Below, piece by piece: positions 54,674-62,132 of a DNA stretch of 64,000 nucleotides (position 1 is its first letter; each line of letters opens with the position of its first letter). The notes under the pieces were generated by a model, which saw only the letters and a program-made list of their open reading frames with translations, had not been told where the DNA came from and made no database searches. This stretch comes from Conexibacter stalactiti. GTDB taxonomy: Bacteria; Actinomycetota; Thermoleophilia; Solirubrobacterales; Solirubrobacteraceae. A program made the position numbers and the translations under genes. The stretch lies in NCBI RefSeq assembly GCF_035967765.1, contig NZ_JAYWIT010000003.1. One strand, 5' to 3'.

Positions 54674-55279
54674 ATGTCGCGCCGTGCCGTGCTGGTTGAT
54701 CGCAAGCTGCTCGGCGTCGTCGGCTTCACCGACCACGCGATCGAGCGCTTCGCCGAGCGCTCCGGGGTCGGACAGGGTGCGCGGCGCCAGATCGAGCCGA
54801 TCGCCCGCGACCTGCTGCTGCAGGAGGGGCGGGCGCTGCGGGAGCCGCCGTCGTGGTATCGCTCGTCCAACGCCGCCGACGGCTATCTGCAGGTGGGCGA
54901 GTGGATGCTGTTCGTGTTGCGTGGCAGCCGTCGGCAGCGGGGCGCCTACGACGTCGTGACGGTGCTGACCAACGGCGACCGCACGACCTGGCCGGTCGCG
55001 CGGCGCCGGGGTCTCGTCTTCACGCCGCCGCCGCTCGGCCCGCCGCCGGCTCGCCCGCCGCGCGTCGGCTGGCTCGGCAGCGTCGTCGCCGGCCTGCGCG
55101 ATCGACGGCGTGCCACGGAGCCGATCGGCCGCTGGGCGGCGATCCGGAGGGCGCACGCCGTGCGCGTGCGGGCCGCCGGCGACGGCGGTGTCGCGGCCTA
55201 TGAGCAGGAGCGCCGGCGCCACGCGGACGAGCGGCGCGATGCGCACGAGCGCCATCTGCGACGCTGCGGCGGGGCGTAG
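54674..55279 (+). CDS. hypothetical protein
   Basis: 201 residues, strongly basic. The N-terminal half holds VVGFTDHAIERFAERSGVG, LREPPSWYRSSNAADGYLQVGEWMLFVLRG and YDVVTVLTNGDRTTWPV, reading as a compact alpha/beta domain. The C-terminal half is Pro/Arg-rich and then helical (AYEQERRRHADERRDAHERHLRR). A -10-like TACGAT lies 7 bp before the ATG, suggesting a leaderless message. I do not recognise a family; the FTDHAIERFAER motif loosely recalls toxin-like or DNA-interacting small domains, without certainty. Confidence 0.65.
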   Translation: MSRRAVLVDRKLLGVVGFTDHAIERFAERSGVGQGARRQIEPIARDLLLQEGRALREPPSWYRSSNAADGYLQVGEWMLFVLRGSRRQRGAYDVVTVLTNGDRTTWPVARRRGLVFTPPPLGPPPARPPRVGWLGSVVAGLRDRRRATEPIGRWAAIRRAHAVRVRAAGDGGVAAYEQERRRHADERRDAHERHLRRCGGA

Positions 55280-55330
55280 GCGAGCGCGTCATGGTCTCCG
55301 CCAGCGCCTGAGACCGCGCAGAACGACGAA

Positions 55331-55350
55331 GGCCCCGCTCTCGCGGGGCC
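55331..55350 (-). terminator. terminator of the tRNA-Leu gene
   Basis: GGCCCCGC-gaga-GCGGGGCC on the minus strand, 19 bp beyond the tRNA 3' end, followed by TTCGTCGTTC. Confidence 0.7.
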
Positions 55351-55368
55351 TCCTGATGCTGCTCACAG

Positions 55369-55453
<85 letters not shown>

Positions 55454-55514
55454 GTGGGGACGCGCAGTATAGCCAGGGGCGAGCCCGTGGCGCGTGCTGC
55501 CGTCGGTCGCGGAT

Positions 55515-55560
55515 TTGGTGTCCGTCCGGGGCGTGCGTATCATTGTCGAACACATGTTCG
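55515..55560 (+). promoter_or_regulatory. lexA promoter with SOS box
   Basis: -35 TTGGTG (55515-55520), 17-bp spacer, -10 TATCAT (55538-55543). The SOS box CGAACACATGTTCG (55547-55560) is a perfect match to the actinobacterial/Gram-positive LexA palindrome CGAAC-N4-GTTCG and covers the transcription start, giving autorepression. Confidence 0.9.
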
Positions 55561-55594
55561 TCTCGACCCCAAGCAACGAGGAGTCAGTCGCCTG

Positions 55595-56209
55595 ATGGTG
55601 GACCTCACGAAGCGCCAGCAGGAGATCTTCGAGTTCATCAAGCAGTACTCGTCCAGGCACGGGTACCCGCCCACGGTGCGCGACATCGGCAAGGCCGTCG
55701 GCCTCGCCTCGTCCTCGACGGTGCACGCCCATCTGGCCAACCTGGAGAAGGTCGGCCTGCTGCGGCGTGATCCGTCGAAGCCGCGCGCGATCGAACTGCT
55801 CGACAAGGCCGTCGACGGGATCAAGAACATCGTCAAGCCCGCCGGCCTGCCGCTCGTCGGCCAGGTCCAGGCCGGCCAGCCGGTGCTCGCCGAGGAGGAG
55901 ATCGAGGACTACATCGAGACCCCGGCGGTCGCGGGCGGCGAGGAGGGCGAGTACCTCCTGCGCGTGCGCGGCGAGTCGATGAAGAACGCCGGCATCCTGC
56001 CGGACGATCTCGTCGTGGTGCGCAGACAGGAGACGGCGCGGGACGGGGAGATCGTCGTCGCGCTCGTCGGCGAGGAGGCGACCGTCAAGCGCTTCTTCCA
56101 GGAGACGGATCACATCCGCCTCCAGCCGGAGAACGAGACGATGGAGCCGATCCGCACCAAGGAGGTCCAGATCTTGGGGAAGGTCATCGGCCTCATGCGG
56201 AGCATGTGA
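55595..56209 (+). CDS. lexA: SOS repressor LexA
   Basis: 204 residues. N-terminal winged helix: RQQEIFEFIKQYSSRHGYPPTVRDIGKAVGLASSSTVHAHLANLEKVG. The self-cleavage site is A93-G94 in GQVQAGQP; the catalytic dyad is S128 (RGESMKNAG) and K165 (ATVKRFF). It represses DNA-repair genes and is cleaved upon RecA activation. GAGGAG lies 12 bases before the ATG. Autoregulated through the box at 55547-55560. Confidence 0.97.
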   Translation: MVDLTKRQQEIFEFIKQYSSRHGYPPTVRDIGKAVGLASSSTVHAHLANLEKVGLLRRDPSKPRAIELLDKAVDGIKNIVKPAGLPLVGQVQAGQPVLAEEEIEDYIETPAVAGGEEGEYLLRVRGESMKNAGILPDDLVVVRRQETARDGEIVVALVGEEATVKRFFQETDHIRLQPENETMEPIRTKEVQILGKVIGLMRSM

Positions 56210-56565
56210 TGGGGGCGGTCGTGGCAGATCGCGTCGAACGTCCGCCGTCGCTGTTCGACCTGCTCGACGGGCCGGCCGCGCCGGCGCACGACCGGCCGGC
56301 TGGACTGGAGCGACGGCTGCTGCGCGAGCGGGAGGCGGAGGTCGACCAGGTCGACGCCGGTGGTGCCGGGCACGTGCACGACGGCGTGGGCGGTGAGCCG
56401 ACGCTCGACGACATGCTCGTCGGGGCGTGGGAGGGGCTCACCGCTCAGGTCGCCGTGGCGTGCCCGCTGTGTGACGGCGCGCTGCGGCCTCTGTATGCCG
56501 ACGGCGCGGCGGGATCGCCGGTCGTCGCCGGTCGCTGCGACAGATGCGACACGACCTTGAGCTGA
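56209..56565 (+). CDS. small zinc-ribbon protein in the lexA operon
   Basis: 118 residues. The ATG overlaps the lexA stop (TGATG); a GTG three bases upstream could also serve. The N-terminal region is acidic and helical (LFDLLDGPAAPAHDRPAGLERRLLREREAE). It is followed by LDDMLVGAWEGLTAQVAVACPLCDGALRPLY and CDRCDTTLS, i.e. two C-x2-C knuckles of a zinc ribbon. Cotranscription with lexA suggests expression in the SOS response; function unknown. Confidence 0.75.
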   Translation: MGAVVADRVERPPSLFDLLDGPAAPAHDRPAGLERRLLREREAEVDQVDAGGAGHVHDGVGGEPTLDDMLVGAWEGLTAQVAVACPLCDGALRPLYADGAAGSPVVAGRCDRCDTTLS

Positions 56566-56654
56566 GGGCGCGGACCTTGACGTAGGGCGCACCGCGGCGC
56601 GACGCGCTCGCTGGGAGGCGAAGGCGCGGCGGAGCGCTGCGGTGCGCACAGGGC

Positions 56655-56697
56655 AATCGAAACGAAAGTTGAAATCACGCATTGCTTTCGATTTGAT
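56655..56697 (+). promoter_or_regulatory. promoter and inverted repeat before the aminotransferase operon
   Basis: AATCGAAA (56655-56662) and TTTCGATT (56686-56693) are 8-bp inverted arms. Between and beyond them lie -35 TTGAAA (56669-56674), a 17-bp spacer and -10 TTTGAT (56692-56697). An AT-rich island in a very GC-rich genome. It is a plausible site for the Lrp-type regulator encoded four genes on. Confidence 0.5.
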
Positions 56698-56712
56698 GGC
56701 TGATGTCATCGA

Positions 56713-58083
56713 ATGGAAAGTCAGGTCGACGTGATCTCCACCACCCGCCTCCAATCTCTGCTCGCGCGTGAGCGGGACGCGTTCGCGGCGCGCAATCCGC
56801 GCTCAGGCGCGGCGTACGCGGCCGCCGACCACCTCTTCGGCCGCGTGCCGATGACGTGGATGAACAAGACCGCCGGCGCCCATCCGCTCTACCTCGACCG
56901 GGCACGGGGCGCGCACGTGTGGGATCTCGACGGGCACGAGTACGTCGACCTCTGCCTCGGCGACACCGGCGCGATGGCCGGCCATTCGCCCGCGCCGACC
57001 GTCGCCGCCGTCCAGCGCCGCTACGCCGAGCTGGGCGGCGCGACCGCGATGCTGCCGACCGAGGACGCCGCCTGGGTCGGCGCCGAGCTGGCGCGGCGCT
57101 TCGGCCTCCCGTACTGGAGCTTCTCGCTGACCGCCACCGACGCCAACCGCTGGGCGATCCGGCTCGTGCGCGCGATCACCGGCCGCCCGAAGATCCTCGT
57201 CAACTCCTACTGCTACCACGGCTCGGTCGACGAGTCGCTGATCGTCGTCGGGTCCGACGGCGAGGCGGCGAGCCGTGAGGGCAACGTCGGCGCGCCCTGC
57301 GATGTGACGCTGACCAGCCGCGTCGCCGAGTACAACGACCTCGAGCGGCTCGAACGCGAGCTGGCCCACGGCGACGTCGCCGCCGTGCTGATGGAGCCGG
57401 CGCTGACCAACATCGGCATCGTGCTGCCCGAGCCCGGCTACCTGGAGGGCGTGCGCGAGCTGACCCGCCGCCACGGCACGCTCCTGATCAACGACGAGAC
57501 GCACACCTTCTCCGCCGGTCCCGGCGGCGCGACCGCGGCGTGGGGGCTGGAACCGGACGTTCTCACGATCGGCAAGGCGCTCGCGGGCGGCATCCCCTGC
57601 GGCGCCTACGGCCTCTCCGAGCAGCTGGCCGCCGAGATCGCCCGCCACACCGAGCTGGACCTCGTCGACATGGGCGGCGTCGGCGGCACACTCGCCGGCA
57701 ACCCGATCTCCGTCGCGGCAATGCGCGCGACGCTCGAAGAGGTGCTGACCGACGAGGCGTTCGAGGGGATGACCGCGCTCGCCACCCGCTTCGCCGACGG
57801 CGTTCGCGGGATCGTCGAGCAGCATGGGCTGCCGTGGTCGATCCAGCAGCTCGGCGCGCGCGCCGAGTACCGCTTCGCCAGCCCCGCGCCGCGCAACGGC
57901 GGCGAGTCGGCCGCCGCACACCAGCCTGAGCTCGACGACTACCTGCACGTCTACCTCGCCAACCGCGGCATCCTGCTGACGCCCTTCCACGCGATGGCGC
58001 TGATGTCGCCCGCGACGACCGCGGCCGACGTCGACCGTCACCACGAGGTCTTCGCGGCCGCCGTCGGGGAGCTGGTGGCGTGA
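56713..58083 (+). CDS. class III PLP-dependent aminotransferase
   Basis: 456 residues, fold-type I. Motifs: HVWDLDGHEYVDLCLGDTGAMAGHSP (N-terminal), NSYCYHGSVDESL, the PLP-phenolate Asp in LLINDETHTFSAGPGG, and the Schiff-base lysine K288 in TIGKALAGGIPCGAYG. It resembles glutamate-1-semialdehyde- and omega/beta-amino-acid aminotransferases; the amino donor cannot be told. It begins an operon with two SDRs and an Lrp-type regulator, opposite a P1-family amidohydrolase, pointing to amino-acid or amine breakdown. Confidence 0.9.
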   Translation: MESQVDVISTTRLQSLLARERDAFAARNPRSGAAYAAADHLFGRVPMTWMNKTAGAHPLYLDRARGAHVWDLDGHEYVDLCLGDTGAMAGHSPAPTVAAVQRRYAELGGATAMLPTEDAAWVGAELARRFGLPYWSFSLTATDANRWAIRLVRAITGRPKILVNSYCYHGSVDESLIVVGSDGEAASREGNVGAPCDVTLTSRVAEYNDLERLERELAHGDVAAVLMEPALTNIGIVLPEPGYLEGVRELTRRHGTLLINDETHTFSAGPGGATAAWGLEPDVLTIGKALAGGIPCGAYGLSEQLAAEIARHTELDLVDMGGVGGTLAGNPISVAAMRATLEEVLTDEAFEGMTALATRFADGVRGIVEQHGLPWSIQQLGARAEYRFASPAPRNGGESAAAHQPELDDYLHVYLANRGILLTPFHAMALMSPATTAADVDRHHEVFAAAVGELVA

Positions 58084-58910
58084 GCGGCGTCGACCTCGGC
58101 GGCGCCGTCGCGATCGTCACCGGCGCCGGCAGCCGCGACGGGATCGGCTTCGCCTGCGCGCGGCGGCTCGCCGCGCTCGGCGCGCGCGTGGTCGTCACCT
58201 CGACGACCGAGCGCGCACACGAGCGGGCGGGAGAGTTGGGGGGTGGCGCGTGTGGCGGGGACGCGGGCGATGCGGACGCGGGGCTCGGCGCGAACGCGGC
58301 GTTCGGCTTCGTCGCGGACCTGACCGATCCCGCGCAGGCGGTGGCGCTGGTCGCGGCCGCGATCGAGCGCTTCGGTCGCCTCGACGTGCTCGTCAACAAC
58401 GCCGGCATGACCGCCGTCACCGACCCCGAGCAGCCGGCCGAGCTGGCCGGCACCAGCGACGCGCAATGGCGCGCGGCGCTCGACCGCAACCTGACGACCG
58501 CGTTCAACGTCACGCGCGCCGCGCTGCCGGCGCTGCTCGACTCCGGCCGCGGCCGCGTCGTCAACGTCGCCTCGACCTCGGGCGCCGTCAACGCCTATCC
58601 CGGCGACGCCGCCTACCACGCCGCGAAGGCCGGCATGGTCGGCCTCACGCGCGCGCTCGCGGTCGAGACAGCCGCGCGCGGCGTGACCGTCAACGCCGTC
58701 GCGCCCGGCTGGATCGCCACGCCCTCCTCGACCGAGCGCGAGCTGGCGATGGGCGCCGCGACCCCGGCCGGCCGCCCCGGCACGCCCGACGAGATCGCGG
58801 CCGTCGTCGCGCTGCTCGCCGCGCCGGCCGTCTCGTACCTGACCGGGCAGCTGATCGTCGTCGACGGCGCCAACTCGATCGCAGAGGAGAAGCATGTCGT
58901 CGCCGCATGA
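58080..58910 (+). CDS. SDR oxidoreductase with a Gly/Asp-rich insertion
   Basis: 276 residues. TGAGSRDGIG cofactor loop, NNAGMT after beta4, the Ser/Tyr/Lys catalytic set (VASTSGAVNAYPGDAAYHAAK) and PGWIATP. Between beta2 and beta3 there is an extra low-complexity segment GGGACGGDAGDADAGLGANA, unusual for the family. GTG start overlapping the aminotransferase stop. It may oxidise an alcohol or reduce an aldehyde/ketone produced in the same pathway. Confidence 0.9.
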   Translation: MSGVDLGGAVAIVTGAGSRDGIGFACARRLAALGARVVVTSTTERAHERAGELGGGACGGDAGDADAGLGANAAFGFVADLTDPAQAVALVAAAIERFGRLDVLVNNAGMTAVTDPEQPAELAGTSDAQWRAALDRNLTTAFNVTRAALPALLDSGRGRVVNVASTSGAVNAYPGDAAYHAAKAGMVGLTRALAVETAARGVTVNAVAPGWIATPSSTERELAMGAATPAGRPGTPDEIAAVVALLAAPAVSYLTGQLIVVDGANSIAEEKHVVAA

Positions 58911-59934
58911 GGGTGGGGCTCCGGGCGCGGGGGCGTCGGGTGCGAGCCCGGGGGCTCCGGGCGCTGACGCGGTCGCGCCGGTCGTCCTGATCAGCGGCGC
59001 GGCCGGCGGGATCGGCGCCGCCGCGGCACGGCGGTTCGTGGCCGGCGGCTGGCGCGTTGCGCTCAGCGACCTGCCGGGGGAGCGCCTCGACGCCGTCGCG
59101 GCTGAGCTGGGAGGCGTCGAGCGGGTCGCGGCCGACGGCGGCCGCGCGCCGGACGGCGGCGCGAGTGGCGGCCGCGCGCCGGACGGCGGCGCGAGTGGCG
59201 ACCGCGTGGTCGTCGCTGCCGGCGACCTGCGCACGAAGGCGGCCTGCGACGAGATCGTCGCGGCCGCGGTCGCCGCGACCGGGCGGCTCGACTGCCTCGT
59301 CAGCGCCGCCGGCGTCTGGACGGAGGGCCCGGCCGAGGAGACGCGCGAGGAGGAGTGGGAGCGGGTGCTCGACGTCAACCTGAAAGGCCTCTTCTTCCTC
59401 GCCGCCGCCGCGATCCCGCACCTCGCGCGCGCGAGCAGCGGAGAGTCTTGGTCGCTGAGCGACCAAAAGTCGCCGGTGCTCGCGGCGGGGGAGGGCGCGG
59501 TGGGCGCGGCGCAGGAAGGTGCGGAGGGCGCGGCCGGGGCGCGGGCGGCGGGCGGCTCGATCGTCAACCTCTCCTCCGACGCCGGCATCCAGGGCAACAA
59601 CGGGGCAGCCGTCTACTGCGCTTCCAAGGGCGGCGTCTCCAACCTCACGCGCGCGCTGGCGCTCGAACTGGCGCCGCGGGGGATCCGCGTCAACGCCGTC
59701 TGCCCCGGCGACGTCGAGACGCCGATGCTCGCCCACCAGGCCGACGCGTACGGCGGCGGCGACCCCGACGGCTACCGGCGCGCGCTGCTCGACGCCTACC
59801 CGCAGAGGGAAGCCGCGCGCTTCACGCGGCCCGAGGAGGTCGCGGAGCTGATCTGGTACCTCGCGCAGCCCGCCGCGGCGCCGATCACGGGCGCCAACAT
59901 GTCGATCGACTTCGGCCTCTCGGCGGGGGTGTGA
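58894..59934 (+). CDS. SDR oxidoreductase with three in-frame insertions
   Basis: 346 residues, about 90 longer than a classical SDR. The core motifs are SGAAGGIG, SAAGVW (for NNAG), NLSSDAGIQGNNGAAVYCASKGG (Ser, Tyr, Lys) and PGDVETPM. Extra sequence: a Gly/Ala-rich N-terminal 27 residues, a duplicated GGRAPDGGAS decapeptide before beta3, and a 38-residue block (ESWSLSDQKSPVLAAGEG...) between beta4/alpha4 and beta5, encoded over a 19-bp DNA palindrome. The catalytic set is intact, so it may still be active. It overlaps the previous SDR by 17 bp. Confidence 0.85.
   Translation: MSSPHEGGAPGAGASGASPGAPGADAVAPVVLISGAAGGIGAAAARRFVAGGWRVALSDLPGERLDAVAAELGGVERVAADGGRAPDGGASGGRAPDGGASGDRVVVAAGDLRTKAACDEIVAAAVAATGRLDCLVSAAGVWTEGPAEETREEEWERVLDVNLKGLFFLAAAAIPHLARASSGESWSLSDQKSPVLAAGEGAVGAAQEGAEGAAGARAAGGSIVNLSSDAGIQGNNGAAVYCASKGGVSNLTRALALELAPRGIRVNAVCPGDVETPMLAHQADAYGGGDPDGYRRALLDAYPQREAARFTRPEEVAELIWYLAQPAAAPITGANMSIDFGLSAGV
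59137..59196 (+). repeat. 30-bp perfect tandem duplication in the SDR gene
   Basis: Two identical 30-bp units (59137-59166 and 59167-59196), each encoding GGRAPDGGAS. In phase with the reading frame, so a slippage-type expansion tolerated by the protein. Confidence 0.9.
59448..59466. repeat. 19-bp palindrome inside the SDR insertion
   Basis: TTGGTCGCT-g-AGCGACCAA, a perfect 9-bp-arm palindrome at the head of the extra 38-residue block. Translated as SLSDQ on either strand. Looks like a small palindromic repeat element inserted in frame. Confidence 0.75.
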
Positions 59935-59936
59935 GG

Positions 59937-60413
59937 ATGGGCACGCCACGCAGACCGCGCGCCCAGGTCACGCTCGACGCGACCGACAAGACGATCCTCC
60001 GCGCGCTCCAGCGCGACGGGCGGATGTCGTACGCGCAGCTCGGCCCGCAGGTCGGGCTCTCGGCGCCCGCCGCGCGCCAGCGCGTCCAGCGGCTGATCGA
60101 CCTGGAGGTGCTGAGAGTCGTCGGCGTGACCGACCCGCTCGCGCTCGGGCTGCCGCTGATGGCGATGCTCGGGATCAGAGCCGACGGCGACCTGCGCGCC
60201 GTCGCCGACCGCGTCTCCGAGCTGAACGAGGTGATCTACGTCGTGCTCACCAGCGGCGTCTACGACCTGCTCGTCGAGGTCGTCTGCCGCGAGCCGCACG
60301 AGCTGCTCGACCTCGTCGAGGACGCGATCAAGCCGATCGACGGGGTGCGCGGGGTCGAGTCGCTCGTCTACCTCGACATCCACACGCACCGCTTCGACTG
60401 GGACGTGCCCTAG
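59937..60413 (+). CDS. Lrp/AsnC-family transcriptional regulator
   Basis: 158 residues. N-terminal helix-turn-helix: LDATDKTILRALQRDGRMSYAQLGPQVGLSAPAARQRVQRLIDLEVLR. The C-terminal RAM (ligand-binding) domain ends SGVYDLLVEVVCREPHELLDLVEDAIKPIDGVRGVESLVYLDIH. Lrp-type proteins sense amino acids, fitting control of the aminotransferase operon it belongs to and perhaps the convergent hydrolase/ABC genes. ATG at 59937, two bases after the preceding stop. Its stop overlaps the convergent gene's stop by 4 bp. Confidence 0.93.
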   Translation: MGTPRRPRAQVTLDATDKTILRALQRDGRMSYAQLGPQVGLSAPAARQRVQRLIDLEVLRVVGVTDPLALGLPLMAMLGIRADGDLRAVADRVSELNEVIYVVLTSGVYDLLVEVVCREPHELLDLVEDAIKPIDGVRGVESLVYLDIHTHRFDWDVP

Positions 60414-61366
60414 GCGAGGACTCGCGCCAGCTCGCTCGCCGACGGTATCCCGTGGAGGCCGCTCGCCGAGCGCACCGCGTCGCGGATCGCGGCCGTCACG
60501 ACCTCGGCCGCGACGGCCTCCAGCGCCAGCGCCGATCTGACCTCGACTCTGCCGGTCGCCACGGCGAAGGCGGTGTCGCCGTCGAGCCCCGTCGCGCACG
60601 GCGAGATCGCGTGCGCGATGCCGTTGTGGCCGGCCTGCGCCAGCCGCCACGTCTCGCGCTTGGGCAGCTTCGCGTCGGTCGCCACGACCACCAGCGTCGT
60701 CGCGTGACCCCAGTCCAGCTCGGGATCCGGGTCGTTGCAGAGGAAGTCGGCGACGCCGGCGAATCTGCCGCCGCGGCGCAGGCCGGCGAGCACCTGGCCG
60801 TCCTCGCCGATCACGTCGCCGACCGGGTTGACGGCCGCCCACGCGGCGATCGTCGCGCCCTGCGCCGTCAGCTTGTGGGCGCGGCCGAAACCGCCCTTCG
60901 TCGAGCTGCGCGCGTCGAGCGCCGAGCCGGTCAGCACGCCGGTGCCGACGCCGACCGTGCCTCTCTCCTCCTCGCCGGCCGGCACCGCCGCGGCGATCGC
61001 CGCGCGCGCCGACTCCGCCGTCGGCCAGGCGTAGTCACCGATGTGGATGTCGTAGACGACCGCCGCCGGCACCATCGGCACGGGCCCGTCGACCGTTCTC
61101 GTGCCGATCCCCTCGCCGGCGAGCGCGATCGGCACGTGCGCCGCCGCCTCGAGGCCGAAGACCGTCCCGCCGGTCAGCACGATCGCGTGCGCCTGGTCGG
61201 CGGCCCCCTGCGGCTCGAAGACGGGGATGTTGAGCGTCCCCGTGCTCTGGCCGCGCGCCTCGGCGGCGGTCACGTTGCCCTCCGGCAGCAGGAAGACGGT
61301 CATGCCGGTGGCGGCGTCGAGGTCGGTCCAGTGGCCGATGCGGATGCCGTCGATCAGTGGGGTCAT
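60410..61366 (-). CDS. P1-family Ntn hydrolase (DmpA/NylC-type aminopeptidase or amidase)
   Basis: 318 residues. Family features: GIRIGHWTDLDAATGMTVFLLPEG at the start, VLTGGTVFGLEAAAHV, TVGVGTG, GGFG and a C-terminal NGIAHAISPCATGLDGDTAF. By analogy with NylC, D264-T265 in GLDGDT should be the autocleavage site, with T265 becoming the N-terminal nucleophile. Relatives cleave beta-peptides, D-amino-acid amides or nylon oligomers. It lies 10 bp upstream-adjacent to oligopeptide ABC genes on the same strand, so imported peptides are probable substrates (inference). Confidence 0.88.
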   Translation of the reverse strand: MTPLIDGIRIGHWTDLDAATGMTVFLLPEGNVTAAEARGQSTGTLNIPVFEPQGAADQAHAIVLTGGTVFGLEAAAHVPIALAGEGIGTRTVDGPVPMVPAAVVYDIHIGDYAWPTAESARAAIAAAVPAGEEERGTVGVGTGVLTGSALDARSSTKGGFGRAHKLTAQGATIAAWAAVNPVGDVIGEDGQVLAGLRRGGRFAGVADFLCNDPDPELDWGHATTLVVVATDAKLPKRETWRLAQAGHNGIAHAISPCATGLDGDTAFAVATGRVEVRSALALEAVAAEVVTAAIRDAVRSASGLHGIPSASELARVLA

Positions 61367-61376
61367 GTGGGGGTCC

Positions 61377-62132
61377 TTAGATCTCGCTCGCGCGCTGGAG
61401 CGCGCGCGTGTAGGGGTGCGTCGAGGGTTCGTAGAAGGCGGCGGCGGTGCCCTCGTCGACGATCTCGCCGCCGCGCATCACGACGATGCGGTCGGCCGCG
61501 TAGCGGGTCGCGGCGAGGTCGTGGGAGATGAACAGCGCGGCGAAGCCGTGCTGCTCCTGCAGCCGCCGGATGAGGTTGAGGATCTGCGCCTGGATCGAGA
61601 CGTCGAGCGCGCTGACGGCCTCGTCGAACAGGACGAAGCGCGGCTCGGTCACGAGCGCCCGCGCGACCGACGCGCGCTGGCGCTGGCCGCCCGACAGCTC
61701 AGCCGGGTAGCGGTCGGCGAAGCTGGGGTCGAGGCCGACCTCCGCCAGCATCGCCGCGACCCGCTCACGCCGCTCCGGGCGGCTGCCGTCACCGACGATC
61801 GCGAGCGGCTCCTCGACCGAGGCGCCGACCGTCAGCCGGGGGTCCAGCGACCATTGCGGATGCTGCAGCACGACCGAGAAGCGGCCGCGCAGCGCGCGGC
61901 GGTCCAGCGGTCTGCCGTCGAACATGACGGCGCCCTGCTGCGGTCTCAGCAGCCCGAGGCAGAGCTTGCCGATCGTCGACTTGCCGGAGCCCGACTCGCC
62001 GACGAGGCCGACCGTCTCGCCGCGCCCCGCGACGAGCGAGACGCCATGCAGCGCCGGCACGCGTCTGCGCGCCCACGCCGGTCCCGCGACGTAGTCGAAT
62101 CTGACGTCGCTCAGTTCGAGGACGGGGGTCAT
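61377..62132 (-). CDS. oligopeptide-type ABC transporter ATPase (DppF/OppF-like)
   Basis: 251 residues. Walker A GESGSGKST, Q-loop VLQHPQWSLDPRLTV, signature LSGGQRQRASVARAL, Walker B FVLFDEAVSALDVS and H-loop SHDLAA. The C-terminal HPYTRALQRASEI tail is typical of the Opp/Dpp ATPases, though shortened and without the Cys cluster. It partners the ATPase encoded just upstream (ATGA overlap). Confidence 0.93.
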   Translation of the reverse strand: MTPVLELSDVRFDYVAGPAWARRRVPALHGVSLVAGRGETVGLVGESGSGKSTIGKLCLGLLRPQQGAVMFDGRPLDRRALRGRFSVVLQHPQWSLDPRLTVGASVEEPLAIVGDGSRPERRERVAAMLAEVGLDPSFADRYPAELSGGQRQRASVARALVTEPRFVLFDEAVSALDVSIQAQILNLIRRLQEQHGFAALFISHDLAATRYAADRIVVMRGGEIVDEGTAAAFYEPSTHPYTRALQRASEI

